Below are positions 17,562-26,514 of a stretch of DNA of 64,000 bases, piece after piece. Position 1 is the stretch's first letter; the number at the start of each line of letters is the position of its first letter. The position numbers and the translations under genes are program-made. The notes under the pieces are model-generated. The model made no database searches and had not been told where the DNA came from. It saw nothing but the letters and a program-made list of their open reading frames with translations. Source of the DNA: an uncultured Duncaniella sp. (lineage in GTDB: Bacteria; Bacteroidota; Bacteroidia; Bacteroidales; Muribaculaceae); contig NZ_CAJTMT010000005.1 in assembly GCF_910577345.1 (NCBI RefSeq), forward strand, positions 83,502 through 147,501, read 5' to 3'.

Positions 17562-17972
17562 AGAGGGTGTTTAATAATAAATGTTAACCCGTGGGTTCCG
17601 TATTTCGGAGCAGATTTCTTTCTGCGAAAGCGACAAGCCGATGATACGCTGGGTTGAGGGAGTGTAGTTAATGTACACGACTGAAACAAAGCGTAAAAGA
17701 TGCCCGAAAGACGGAAAGGCGAAGTAACTTTTACAGATTAACGCATTCTCATTACAAAGATTATAAACTTTAATGAAATCTAATGGAACTATAATACCGT
17801 CGCCTCGGTTTCTCTTTGGCGCTTATCCCGTAACTCCTCGGTCGAGTGCCAATGGGCACAACCTCTTTAGAGCTCGCGTGTGGGCTTGACCCACCGCACT
17901 CCCTCATCGTTACGGGATAATCACTCAAAGATAAACCGCCCACGGATTAACATTTATTATTAAACACCCTCT
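17562..17972. mobile_element. MITE-like element with 34-bp terminal inverted repeats
   Basis: About 410 bp bounded by near-perfect inverted repeats (17562-17595 and 17939-17972; AGAGGGTGTTTAATAATAAA at one end, two mismatches overall). It is flanked by TAA on both sides, a 3-bp target duplication if the element starts at GAGGGTG. It holds no open gene. Inside is a second long imperfect inverted repeat (17806-17835 with 17909-17938, sharing TTATCCCGTAAC) and a GAGGGAGTG/CACTCCCTC pair. Size, ends and TNA-type target suggest a MITE mobilised by an IS5-like transposase (inference). It ends 17 bp before the spoIID start. Confidence 0.75.
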
Positions 17973-17989
17973 AAAACCAGACGGCAGAT

Positions 17990-19324
17990 ATGAATCAGGA
18001 ACCACAGGTGAGAGTCGGGATACTCTCGGCGACATCTATCCGTTTTACCCTTACCGGACTTTATGCAGGTCCGGAGGGCGAACTCGTTTCGGGAACCCAC
18101 GAAGCCCGGATGAACGAGTCGGGAATCTCCTTTACCATCGGCGACAAGACCTACACATCCGTTGAATTCATCCCGAGTTCCTACATAGGCGACAGCTTCG
18201 AACTCGAAGGAGTGACGATCGGTGTGGATTTCCATTGGCAAAGAAAAGAGAACCAGCGTTTCCGTGGTTCTCTCCGCATTATTGTCGATAAAGGCAAAAT
18301 CACGGCCATCAATATCGTCAACGTCGAAGACTATCTCGTCAGTGTGATTTCCAGTGAGATGAGTGCGACATCATCGCTCAACCTGCTCCGCGCCCATGCC
18401 GTCATATCTCGCAGTTGGGTGCTGTCGATGATGGACCGAAGCTCTGCACCACTTCCTCCTGCCGCCAACCACCCCGACGCGAAGGCTCTGAATCCCGGTC
18501 CATCGCTCATACGCTACTGGGACCGCGAGGACCATCTGAATTTCGATGTCTGCGCCGACGACCATTGCCAACGCTATCAAGGGATAAGCCGAGTCTCGAC
18601 CCCTGTGGCGGCAGGCGCGGTTGCCGACACCCGTGGAGAAGTGCTGACATACGAAGGGCGGCTCTGCGACACGCGTTTTTCAAAATGCTGCGGCGGTGTG
18701 TTCGAACGGTTCGAGACCTGTTGGGATGACCAACCGCGCCCCTACCTCGAAGCCCGTCGCGACGGTGTCAATCCTCTCGATTTCCCCGACCTCACAAACG
18801 AGGAAAATGCCAACGATTGGATCCTCGGCCGTCCAGAAGCTTTCTGCAACACAAGCGACAAACGCATACTCTCGCAAGTGCTCAACGGCTACGACCGCGA
18901 AACTCCCGACTTCTACCGCTGGACCGAGGAACTGTCGCAGGAAAAAATATCATCATTGCTTGCGACGCGTCTCGACAAGAACCTCGGAAAGATAAAAGAC
19001 CTCGTTCCCCTCACACGCGGGACTTCAGGCCGCATACGCGAACTCAAAATCATCGGGACCGAGGGTGAACTGACCATCGGCAAGGAACTGATGATCCGAC
19101 GCGCTCTGTCCGACAGCCATCTCTACAGCTCGGCCTTCATCGTAGAAGCTCTTGAAAGGGACAGCGACGGAATCCCCGCCCGCTTCATCCTCCACGGTGC
19201 AGGATGGGGCCACGGTGTCGGACTATGCCAGATAGGCGCTGCCATCATGGGCGAACGCGGCTATTCCTACGACGAAATCCTGAAGCATTACTATATCAAC
19301 GCCGAATTGACGCATCTCTATTAA
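17990..19324 (+). CDS. SpoIID/LytB-domain protein
   Basis: Protein of the SpoIID/LytB family, whose studied members are lytic transglycosylases acting on denuded glycan strands. The 444-aa product has a beta-rich N-terminal part, the SpoIID core (about 105-200: INIVNVEDYLVSVISSEMSA, conserved Glu, then RAHAVISRSW) and a conserved ending HGAGWGHGVGLCQIGAAIMG. No clear signal peptide is visible from the ATG at 17990; the MITE lies 17 bp upstream, so the original 5' end or promoter may have been altered. It is followed 3 bp later by the AmpG-type gene. Confidence 0.87.
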   Translation: MNQEPQVRVGILSATSIRFTLTGLYAGPEGELVSGTHEARMNESGISFTIGDKTYTSVEFIPSSYIGDSFELEGVTIGVDFHWQRKENQRFRGSLRIIVDKGKITAINIVNVEDYLVSVISSEMSATSSLNLLRAHAVISRSWVLSMMDRSSAPLPPAANHPDAKALNPGPSLIRYWDREDHLNFDVCADDHCQRYQGISRVSTPVAAGAVADTRGEVLTYEGRLCDTRFSKCCGGVFERFETCWDDQPRPYLEARRDGVNPLDFPDLTNEENANDWILGRPEAFCNTSDKRILSQVLNGYDRETPDFYRWTEELSQEKISSLLATRLDKNLGKIKDLVPLTRGTSGRIRELKIIGTEGELTIGKELMIRRALSDSHLYSSAFIVEALERDSDGIPARFILHGAGWGHGVGLCQIGAAIMGERGYSYDEILKHYYINAELTHLY

Positions 19325-19327
19325 GCT

Positions 19328-20635
19328 ATGCGAATACCTCCCAAAGTTATGAAAAGAACTGACCGTCCGTCGGCCCGCAGTCCGTGGGCCTGGATTCCGA
19401 CCCTTTACTTCGCGCAAGGCCTCCCCTACGTCGCCGTAATGACCATCTCGGTCATCATGTACAAACGCCTCGGCCTCTCCAACACCGACATCGCGCTCTA
19501 CACCGGCTGGCTCTATCTCCCGTGGGTCATCAAACCGTTCTGGAGTCCGTTTGTCGACATCATCAGCACCAAACGGCGTTGGACACTGACCATGCAATGG
19601 CTCATCGGAGCTGCCTTTGCCGGGATAGCCTTCGCGCTCCCCACACCATTTTTCTTCTCGCTGACCCTCGCGGTATTCTGGCTCGTCGGTTTCACATCGG
19701 CCACACACGACATCGCCGCCGACGGCTACTACATGCTTGCGCTGACCGAACACCAACAATCGCTCTATGTGGGTATCCGTTCCACCTTCTACCGTATCGC
19801 TACCGTAGCCGGACAAGGTCTGCTTGTCATTCTTGCCGGGGCCATTGAAGAATCCTCCGGCAACATCCCCTTTGCCTGGTCGGTGGTCTTCGGCATTCTT
19901 TCGGCTCTTTTCCTGATATTCGCCCTGTACCACAGCTGGGCACTCCCGAAAGTCGAACATCCCGCCGGACGGTCGCTGTCCACAGTCCGCGACGTATGGC
20001 GCGAGTTTGTAGAAGTCTTCGCCGAATTCTTCCGCAAGAGGCAAGTCGGAACGGCCATAGTCTTCATGCTCCTCTACCGTCTGCCCGAAGCGCAACTCGT
20101 CAAACTAATCAATCCCTTCCTGCTCGACCCTGCAACCGCCGGAGGACTCGGACTCTCTACCGGACAAGTCGGAGTTGTCTACGGAACTGTAGGCATAATC
20201 GGCCTCACACTCGGAGGCATCATCGGCGGCATTGTCGCAGCACGTCGCGGATTGAAATTCTGGCTGCGTCCGATGGCATGGAGCATGTCGCTGACCTGTC
20301 TGACTTTCGTCTACCTCAGCTTTGCCAACGACCCCTCGCTTCCGGTCATCAACATCTGCATCTTCATCGAACAATTCGGCTACGGATTCGGATTCACTGC
20401 CTACATGCTCTACCTCATCTACTTTTCCGAAGGCCGTCACCGCACCGCACACTACAGTATCTGCACCGGCTTCATGGCACTCGGCATGATGCTCCCGGGC
20501 ATGGCTGCAGGATGGATTCAGGAAACAATCGGCTACCAGAACTTTTTCCTTTGGACAATGGTCTGCTGCGTGGCCACAATCGGGGTCACATACCTCATCA
20601 GAATCGATCCGGCCTTCGGACGCAAAGAATCCTGA
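19328..20635 (+). CDS. AmpG-type MFS muropeptide transporter
   Basis: Inner-membrane major-facilitator protein with about 12 hydrophobic helices in 435 aa. The opening segment WIPTLYFAQGLPYVAVM and PWVIKPFWSPFVD are characteristic of AmpG, which imports anhydro-muropeptides. The first ATG (19328) or the one at 19349 (MKRTDRPS) may be used. It starts 3 bp after spoIID and precedes, across a 373-bp gap, the NamZ-type gene. The family position and neighbours make cell-wall-fragment uptake likely; the exact substrate is inference. Confidence 0.86.
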   Translation: MRIPPKVMKRTDRPSARSPWAWIPTLYFAQGLPYVAVMTISVIMYKRLGLSNTDIALYTGWLYLPWVIKPFWSPFVDIISTKRRWTLTMQWLIGAAFAGIAFALPTPFFFSLTLAVFWLVGFTSATHDIAADGYYMLALTEHQQSLYVGIRSTFYRIATVAGQGLLVILAGAIEESSGNIPFAWSVVFGILSALFLIFALYHSWALPKVEHPAGRSLSTVRDVWREFVEVFAEFFRKRQVGTAIVFMLLYRLPEAQLVKLINPFLLDPATAGGLGLSTGQVGVVYGTVGIIGLTLGGIIGGIVAARRGLKFWLRPMAWSMSLTCLTFVYLSFANDPSLPVINICIFIEQFGYGFGFTAYMLYLIYFSEGRHRTAHYSICTGFMALGMMLPGMAAGWIQETIGYQNFFLWTMVCCVATIGVTYLIRIDPAFGRKES

Positions 20636-20859
20636 CAATCAAATGAATGCCATCTGCAATCATCTCTGAAATCATCTCTGTAATCTTTCATATTCTGTCA
20701 ATCATTAAAATTTATACAACAATTAATTCAACTTGATAAAAAAACAAATACCATAAAAATTCTCTCACCACAAAGATACCCTCTCCCGCACCCCAAAATA
20801 GTGCGATAATGCAAAAAGCATCATTATTCTCACGAAAAAAGCGGTAAAAAGGCCAAATT

Positions 20860-20898
20860 TCCATGCAAATTTAAAGTTAAACTTTAAATTTGCATGGA
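20860..20898. promoter_or_regulatory. Perfect 39-bp palindrome upstream of namZ
   Basis: Arms of 19 bp (20860-20878 and 20880-20898; TCCATGCAAATTTAAAGTT and its exact complement) meet at a single central A. It lies in the 373-bp ampG-namZ gap, 110 bp before the NamZ start. It could be an operator or an AT-rich terminator. A consensus -7 box on the minus strand (TATCTTTG, plus 20771-20778) has no gene to serve. The rest of the gap shows nothing. Confidence 0.6.
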
Positions 20899-21008
20899 TT
20901 TAACCCGAATCAGGCTCTTTTCCGGACTTCGGGCCACACCATTTTCAATATACAGATGTTATAATTAGGAACGATTGTGTCTAAACATAAAAACCACACG
21001 CTCCGACC

Positions 21009-22340
21009 ATGCAACGAATCAAAATGACAGGACTGTTTTCAGCCATACTCCTGTCTCTGGCAGCCATAAGCTGCGGAGGCAACTCTTCGGAAATCAGCGG
21101 TGACCAAGTGGGCACTGCAAGTGAAAACCGCAACTTCACCTCCCAATCCCGCAGAATGGAAGGTGAAGCCGTCAATCCGGGAATACAGGTTCTGCGGAAC
21201 TCCGGTTTTGAAGCTCTCAAAGGAAAACGTGTAGGCCTCATCACCAATCCGACCGGTGTCGACAATTCGCTCAAATCGACCATCGACATCCTCGCTGAGG
21301 CACCCGAAGTGAATCTCACAACTCTCTTTGCTCCCGAACATGGAGTGAGAGGCAACTATATCGCCGGAGCATCCGTAGCCAATGAGACTGATGCCAAGAC
21401 CGGAATTCCAGTCTACTCCCTCCACGGCAAAAACCGCAAACCGACACCGGAAATGCTGAAAAATGTGGACGTGATTGTCTACGACATCCAGGATATAGGC
21501 ACCCGCAGCTACACCTTCATATCCACAATGGGACTTGCCATGGAGGCAGCCGCTGAAAACGGCAAGGAATTCATGGTGCTCGACCGTCCCAATCCGCTCG
21601 GGGGCAACAAAGTCGAGGGCAATATCGTCGAACCAGGCAGTTTCTCGTTCGTCAGCCAATACCCCATACCTTATATATATGGTCTCACACCCGGCGAACT
21701 CGCCCGTTACCTCAACGGAGAAGGCCTGCTGAAAAACGGCGTGAAAGCCAAGCTCGAGGTCATCCCGATGGAGGGGTGGCACCGCTCGATGACCTTTGCC
21801 GAAACAGGAATGCCGTGGGTGCTCCCCTCGCCACATATCCCCGACCCCGCAACCTCGCTCCTCTATCCGGCCACAGGCATCATGGGTGAGCTGGACTATG
21901 TGTCGATCGGTGTGGGCTATACCCTCCCGTTCAAGCTCACGGGCGCACCTTGGATAGATGCACAAGCCCTTGCCGACCGCCTGACAGCCTTGAAAATCCC
22001 GGGAGTTGAATTCCGTCCGCTCTACTACAAACCCTTCTACGGACTCTACAAGGGTGAAAATCTCAACGGAGTGGAAATTTATGTGACCGACGAAGAGAAA
22101 GCACCCCTTTCACTCGTGCAGTTCTACATCATGCAGGAACTTGCTGCGATGTATCCGACACAAAAAGCCTTCGCAAAGGCCACACAGTCACGGTTAAGCA
22201 TGTTTGACAAGGTGTGCGGCTCCCCGAAAGTACGCCAACTGTTCGGCAAGGCATACAAGGTTGCAGACCTCGCACCATTCTGGAACAAGGACGCCGACTC
22301 GTTCAAGAAACGTTCGGAAATCTATCAACTTTACCAATAA
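21009..22340 (+). CDS. namZ: NamZ-type exo-beta-N-acetylmuramidase lipoprotein (DUF1343)
   Basis: Predicted to release MurNAc from the non-reducing ends of peptidoglycan fragments. The 443-aa product starts with a lipoprotein signal (lipobox around LAAISC; an ATG at 21024 is an alternative start), so it is a periplasmic lipoprotein. The DUF1343 core carries LFAPEHGVRGNY (conserved Glu-His), VYDIQDIGTRSYTFISTM, DRPNPLGG and WVLPSPHIPDP. The length matches the family. The sugar kinase follows 34 bp later, so the two likely form an operon. Confidence 0.88.
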   Translation: MQRIKMTGLFSAILLSLAAISCGGNSSEISGDQVGTASENRNFTSQSRRMEGEAVNPGIQVLRNSGFEALKGKRVGLITNPTGVDNSLKSTIDILAEAPEVNLTTLFAPEHGVRGNYIAGASVANETDAKTGIPVYSLHGKNRKPTPEMLKNVDVIVYDIQDIGTRSYTFISTMGLAMEAAAENGKEFMVLDRPNPLGGNKVEGNIVEPGSFSFVSQYPIPYIYGLTPGELARYLNGEGLLKNGVKAKLEVIPMEGWHRSMTFAETGMPWVLPSPHIPDPATSLLYPATGIMGELDYVSIGVGYTLPFKLTGAPWIDAQALADRLTALKIPGVEFRPLYYKPFYGLYKGENLNGVEIYVTDEEKAPLSLVQFYIMQELAAMYPTQKAFAKATQSRLSMFDKVCGSPKVRQLFGKAYKVADLAPFWNKDADSFKKRSEIYQLYQ

Positions 22341-22374
22341 TCGTCCCTACATTGTCAAACCCTAAATCCATCCA

Positions 22375-23223
22375 ATGATACTCATAGCAGACGCGGGAAG
22401 CACCAAAATCGAATGGGCGCTTCTCGACGACAATGGAACCCAACTGATCCGCACAAAGACGCGTGGTCACAACGCAGCCATATCCCATCCGGAAGCACTT
22501 GCAAAATCACTCCGCGAGGAAGCCCCGGCATTATATTCGGAAGCTCAGCGCGTCGACGAAATCTTCTATTATGGAGCAGGATGCGCGGGAGAACGATGCG
22601 CAGTAATGGCCGATGCACTCGCCGGTATATTCAATTCCGGATGTTGTCATGCCGAAAGCGATATGCTCGGAGCCGCCCGCGCACTATGCGGACACGATGA
22701 AGGCATAGCCTGCATTCTCGGGACAGGCTCCAACTCATGTCATTACGACGGTGTGAAAATCACAGCCAACGTTTCGCCACTCGGCTTCATTCTCGGCGAT
22801 GAGGGGAGCGGGGCGGTGCTCGGACGCAGGCTTATCGGAATGGTGATGAAAGGTGGCTTTTCCAAAGAGATTGCCGAAAGATTCAAATGGCGCTTCCCGG
22901 AAGCTACGGTTCAGGAAATCGTCACCCGTGTCTACCGCAGTGACCGCCCCAACTCCTATCTTGCATCGTTCGTCCCCTTCCTCTCTGAAAATATCAATGA
23001 GAAAGAGGTTGAGGAATTCGTGACAGACGAGTTCAAACGATTTTTCCGCTTCAACATTCAAAACTACCACGATTCCACAGCCCTCCCCATCCACTTCACA
23101 GGCTCAGTAGCCTACCACTTCACCCCGCAGCTCCGCAAAGCAGCCGAAAGTTGTGGCTATAGAATCGGCAAGATAGAAAAAGCCCCCATGGAATCGCTCA
23201 TAGCCTTCCACGGGGGAAAATAA
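22375..23223 (+). CDS. BadF/BadG-type amino-sugar kinase
   Basis: Cytoplasmic ASKHA-fold ATPase of 282 aa. Motifs are the phosphate-1 loop ILIADAGSTKIEWALLD at the N-terminus, ACILGTGSNSCHYDG (phosphate-2) and LGFILGDEGSGAVLGRRLI. Relatives include N-acetylglucosamine kinase and the MurNAc/GlcNAc kinase MurK. Position directly after namZ supports phosphorylation of MurNAc or GlcNAc released by it (inference). No murQ etherase gene is in the window. Confidence 0.85.
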   Translation: MILIADAGSTKIEWALLDDNGTQLIRTKTRGHNAAISHPEALAKSLREEAPALYSEAQRVDEIFYYGAGCAGERCAVMADALAGIFNSGCCHAESDMLGAARALCGHDEGIACILGTGSNSCHYDGVKITANVSPLGFILGDEGSGAVLGRRLIGMVMKGGFSKEIAERFKWRFPEATVQEIVTRVYRSDRPNSYLASFVPFLSENINEKEVEEFVTDEFKRFFRFNIQNYHDSTALPIHFTGSVAYHFTPQLRKAAESCGYRIGKIEKAPMESLIAFHGGK

Positions 23224-23253
23224 GTTTCTGCTGTCAGCAGCTGTCGCGCCATC

Positions 23254-23289
23254 ACTGATGATTCTGATAGCTCTGATGGCTCTGATAAT
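23254..23289. repeat. 9-bp tandem array between convergent genes
   Basis: Four units ACTGATGAT, TCTGATAGC, TCTGATGGC, TCTGATAAT run to the stop of the MTHFS gene. A small hairpin CTGCTG-T-CAGCAG (23228-23240) precedes them. It is part of the 9-bp array class described in the findings. Confidence 0.7.
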
Positions 23290-23292
23290 TAA

Positions 23293-23844
23293 TTACCGTC
23301 TGCGAATGATGACGTGTTGATTCTCGGTAATCACCACGTCCACCCTCACATCGTGGGGCTCGGCATCAATCTCATCGACAAGCTGGAAATCGTAAGCGAC
23401 GCCGACCTTTCGCGCACGGCTGTCGGCAAGCAGACGGTCATAGTAGCCTTTGCCACGCCCGACGCGGTTGCCTCTGCGGTCAAATGCCACAGCCGGGATG
23501 ACTATCATCTCCATATCCTCGATGGCCGAAGTGTCGGTGCCTGTCGGCTCCTCGATGTGGAACGAACCGAGTGCAAGGCGCGATTCGTCGTAGGGAAGGA
23601 TTTCAAGATTGACTCCGTTGACCCTCGGAAGATAGAAGTGCTTGCGGTCACACCACTTGCGGATAAACGCGCGGGTCGACAACTCATCGGGGAGCGAGTG
23701 ATACATCAGAATCCTGTCCGACAAAAGAAAGTCGGCGGTCTGCTCAAGCAGATTGAACACCCTTTCGGCAGCCGAAAGTTTCTCTTCCTCACTCAGTAGG
23801 GTCTTGCGCGCCTTGACGCTGCGCCTTATATCTTCTTTTTTCAT
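23293..23844 (-). CDS. 5-formyltetrahydrofolate cyclo-ligase family protein
   Basis: Converts 5-formyl-THF to 5,10-methenyl-THF with ATP, recycling folate in the cytoplasm. The 183-aa product has the N-terminal KEDIRRSVKARKTLL segment, the central MIVIPAVAFDRRGNRVGRGKG motif continuing into GYYDRLL, and a C-terminal DVRVDVVITE strand. The length is normal. It is 73 bp downstream of the S41 protease gene on the same strand and may be co-transcribed with it. Confidence 0.93.
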   Translation of the reverse strand: MKKEDIRRSVKARKTLLSEEEKLSAAERVFNLLEQTADFLLSDRILMYHSLPDELSTRAFIRKWCDRKHFYLPRVNGVNLEILPYDESRLALGSFHIEEPTGTDTSAIEDMEMIVIPAVAFDRRGNRVGRGKGYYDRLLADSRARKVGVAYDFQLVDEIDAEPHDVRVDVVITENQHVIIRRR

Positions 23845-23917
23845 CGAGTCTGTTTTCCCTTTGTTTCACCGGAACATTGGACGTATCCATGCAACCAAGG
23901 CTACGGTAATCGTTGAT

Positions 23918-25534
23918 TTATTGAGTTATAGGGAAAGCCGCTTTGCCGTTGCCAAGCGCTTCGACACCGGAGAGTACCGTAGGATCGACCACATTGATGA
24001 CCTCATAGTAACCCTGAACGCCGAGAGCATTGCGCGCAATCATGGCTTTCAGTTGGTTAACAATCAAGTCACGCGAAATGTTTATGTAGTACCATCGAGG
24101 TGCCACCCCGGCCTTTTGAGCATAGCTGACAAAGTCCTGCAACAGGGTATCGTCATCGGGAATCAGGCGAAGAATCTCTTCTGCAGTCTTCGCTCCTTCC
24201 AGACGGGAACGGTTACGGTCAGTGTAGTCAAAAGTATATTTCTGCACAAGACCGGCGTTGAGCACATTGAGGTAGTATGACGTGATGCCTGTGGTGTCAT
24301 TGGGGACAAAGATGTCAGGCATGATACCACCGCCTCCATACACCGTGCGGCCATGAAGTGTCTCGAATGCAAGCGATTTGTCAAGCTTGATTGAATCGGC
24401 ATTGTAGAACTCGCCATGCTCATAGCGGTTCACAATGTCGCGGTCATAGTCTGTGCCGGGTGCGTAGGTCTTCTGAATGCAACGACCCGAAGGAGTGTAG
24501 TAGCGTGCTATTGTCAGGCGGATGGCACTGCTGTCGGGGAGTTCCATCTGATTCTGGACAAGTCCTTTGCCAAACGAACGGCGACCGATGACGAGACCAC
24601 GGTCATTGTCCTGGATGGCTCCGGCGAAAATCTCGCTTGCGCTTGCCGAAATCTCGTCGATGAGAACCACCACCTCATTGTTGAGGAAGCTTCCGGACCC
24701 GTCGCTCATCGTGGGGCGCGAATCGGGAGTGGCCTTACCCCTCATGCTGACGATAGGCGAACCGGCAGGAAGGAATTCATTGGCCATCAGTACAGCCGGC
24801 TCCATGAAACCGCCACCGTTGCCACGGAGGTCAATGATAAACTTCTCGGCACCGTCGGCAACGAGATCCATCATCGAGGTAAGGAATTCGCTATATGTCG
24901 TCGAGCTGAACTTGCTTATCTTCAGGAAACCGACCTTGGGCGATACCATATAGGCCGCATCGATAGAGGTCAGAGGGATGTCACCGCGGACCACATCAAA
25001 GTCAAGAGGCTTCTTGGATGTATGGCGTTTCACTGTCAGCTTAACCACACTGCCCTTCTCGCCTCGCAGTGAGCTACGAACCTTGACGTCGCTCCAGTTC
25101 TGCCCGGCAACGACTGTGTCGTTGATGGCAATGATGCGGTCGCCTGCAAGCAGACCGGCCTTCTCGGAGGGACCACCGGAAATCACTTCAAGCACATTGA
25201 TTGAATCGTTGAGCAAGTTGAACGAGATACCTATGCCGGAAAATGATCCGCCAAGCTCCTCATTGACATTCTGCAAATCCTTTGCAGGAATATAGACAGA
25301 ATGAGGGTCAAGCCGTGAAAGCAGACCCGGGAATGATGCTTCGAGAAGGGAATCAGTGTCGACATCATCGACATACGAACGGTCGACAAGCTCCAGAATA
25401 GTGTCGAGCTTGCTTCGCGAACTCCACTTGCCGGAGCCATTGAAAAAGGTATGACCAATCCACATACCCGCTACCAGCGACAAGGCTATGGCAAGGGGCA
25501 TCCAAACGGATGTTTTTTTCAGACGGTTGTTCAT
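23918..25534 (-). CDS. S41-family C-terminal processing protease
   Basis: Periplasmic, membrane-anchored serine protease that trims proteins from their C-termini. The 538-aa product has one N-terminal transmembrane anchor (about 9-30), a PDZ domain (about 85-170, GGPSEKAGLLAGDRIIAIND) and the S41 catalytic domain (about 195-360). The Ser-Lys dyad is visible in EISASASEIFAGA (Ser298 by spacing) and GRRSFGKGLVQ (Lys323). The C-terminal 150 residues are typical of Bacteroidota members. Substrates unknown. Confidence 0.94.
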   Translation of the reverse strand: MNNRLKKTSVWMPLAIALSLVAGMWIGHTFFNGSGKWSSRSKLDTILELVDRSYVDDVDTDSLLEASFPGLLSRLDPHSVYIPAKDLQNVNEELGGSFSGIGISFNLLNDSINVLEVISGGPSEKAGLLAGDRIIAINDTVVAGQNWSDVKVRSSLRGEKGSVVKLTVKRHTSKKPLDFDVVRGDIPLTSIDAAYMVSPKVGFLKISKFSSTTYSEFLTSMMDLVADGAEKFIIDLRGNGGGFMEPAVLMANEFLPAGSPIVSMRGKATPDSRPTMSDGSGSFLNNEVVVLIDEISASASEIFAGAIQDNDRGLVIGRRSFGKGLVQNQMELPDSSAIRLTIARYYTPSGRCIQKTYAPGTDYDRDIVNRYEHGEFYNADSIKLDKSLAFETLHGRTVYGGGGIMPDIFVPNDTTGITSYYLNVLNAGLVQKYTFDYTDRNRSRLEGAKTAEEILRLIPDDDTLLQDFVSYAQKAGVAPRWYYINISRDLIVNQLKAMIARNALGVQGYYEVINVVDPTVLSGVEALGNGKAAFPITQ

Positions 25535-25595
25535 AGAAGGTTTTTACAGATAGAAATTTAGCTTTTTGACAAGTTTAAGTGATTGGATGTGTGCC

Positions 25596-26051
25596 TCATG
25601 AATCACAAAGAGATGGTTGATTGGCAACATCGGATATATGGCAACATTCCACATTCGCACGTTTCAGCAAGTCTATGCCGTCGGTGATACGGTAAAGCTC
25701 GTTGAACACAACCCGCTTTATTCCTGCCTGGATTATCAATTTCGCGCAATCGAGACACGGTGAAGCGGTGACATAAAGCGTGGAGCCTTCAGCAGAGTTG
25801 TTGGAGCGGGCAACTTTTGTGATGGCATTTGCCTCGGCATGAAGCACATAGGTTTTTGTCAGGCCATCGGCATCTTCACACACATTTTCAAATCCGGCGG
25901 GGGTTCCATTGAAGCCGTCGGAAATTATGGTGCGGTCCTTCACCATTAGCGCTCCCACTTTGCGGCGTTCGCAATATGAGTTTTCAGCCCAGATGCGGGC
26001 CATGCGCAGATAGCGTCTGTCGAGCAAATCCTGCTTGCCGTTATGTTCCAT
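25596..26051 (-). CDS. dCMP deaminase-family protein
   Basis: Zinc-dependent deaminase, probably converting dCMP to dUMP for thymidylate synthesis. I chose the ATG at 26051 (MEHNGKQDLLDRRYLRMARIW); the -7 box at plus 26072-26079 lies between it and the upstream start at 26147. The 151-aa product has the zinc motifs YVLHAEANAI (HAE) and TASPCLDCAKLI (PCxxC), and the substrate-loop NGTPAGFENVCED. The next gene downstream on this strand is the S41 protease gene, which begins 61 bp beyond its stop. Confidence 0.92.
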   Translation of the reverse strand: MEHNGKQDLLDRRYLRMARIWAENSYCERRKVGALMVKDRTIISDGFNGTPAGFENVCEDADGLTKTYVLHAEANAITKVARSNNSAEGSTLYVTASPCLDCAKLIIQAGIKRVVFNELYRITDGIDLLKRANVECCHISDVANQPSLCDS

Positions 26052-26071
26052 TTCCGGTAGTTTTAATGCTG

Positions 26072-26079
26072 CAAAGGTA
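26072..26079 (-). promoter_or_regulatory. -7 box TACCTTTG for the dCMP deaminase gene
   Basis: Plus-strand CAAAGGTA is TACCTTTG on the minus strand, 21 bp before the chosen start at 26051. No clear TTTG at -33. Confidence 0.5.
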
Positions 26080-26187
26080 GTGATATTTATTGTATTATGT
26101 CGCATTTCATCCCAAAATCTTACACATCGGTATATAAATTTGTGCAATATTGGAGACGGCCAATACGGTTTTTGACAGTTTTTTCAC

Positions 26188-26195
26188 TAATTTTG
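26188..26195 (+). promoter_or_regulatory. -7 box TAATTTTG for the TSCPD gene
   Basis: TAATTTTG lies 36 bp before the chosen ATG at 26232. It favours that start over the longer frame from 26097. Confidence 0.45.
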
Positions 26196-26231
26196 CACCC
26201 GAAAATCCATTTTATCAATATTTTACGGCAA

Positions 26232-26489
26232 ATGACCTATACATACACCACCCAAGGAACCTGCTCACGCACAATAGAGATTGAAATCGAGAACGACACC
26301 ATCTGCGATGTCCGTTTCATCGGCGGTTGCCACGGCAACCTTCAAGGTATCGGCGCGCTCGTCAGAGGTATGAAAGCCTCTGATGTCATCAGCCGTCTCG
26401 AAGGCATACGCTGCGCCACCAAACCCACCTCCTGCCCCGACCAGCTCGCCCGCGCCCTCAAAGCAATCCTTGCGGAAGAGAACAAATAA
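26232..26489 (+). CDS. TSCPD domain-containing protein (TIGR03905 family)
   Basis: Small 85-aa protein whose signature ends TKPTSCPDQLARALKAIL; the SCPD Cys is expected to bind metal or cofactor. The domain also occurs at the C-terminus of class II ribonucleotide reductases. A second motif FIGGCHGNLQGIGALVRGM is typical of the family. I chose the ATG at 26232 because the product then matches the usual length and begins after the promoter. Function of stand-alone members is unknown. It is divergent from the dCMP deaminase gene. Confidence 0.9.
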   Translation: MTYTYTTQGTCSRTIEIEIENDTICDVRFIGGCHGNLQGIGALVRGMKASDVISRLEGIRCATKPTSCPDQLARALKAILAEENK

Positions 26490-26514
26490 ATTATTCATAA
26501 AAAATCTTAGCAAT

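Noticed and set aside
19223..20095. Minus-strand open frame (290 aa) opposite spoIID/ampG
   Set aside because: Gly/Asp/Arg-rich translation with no domain, opposite two well-supported genes.
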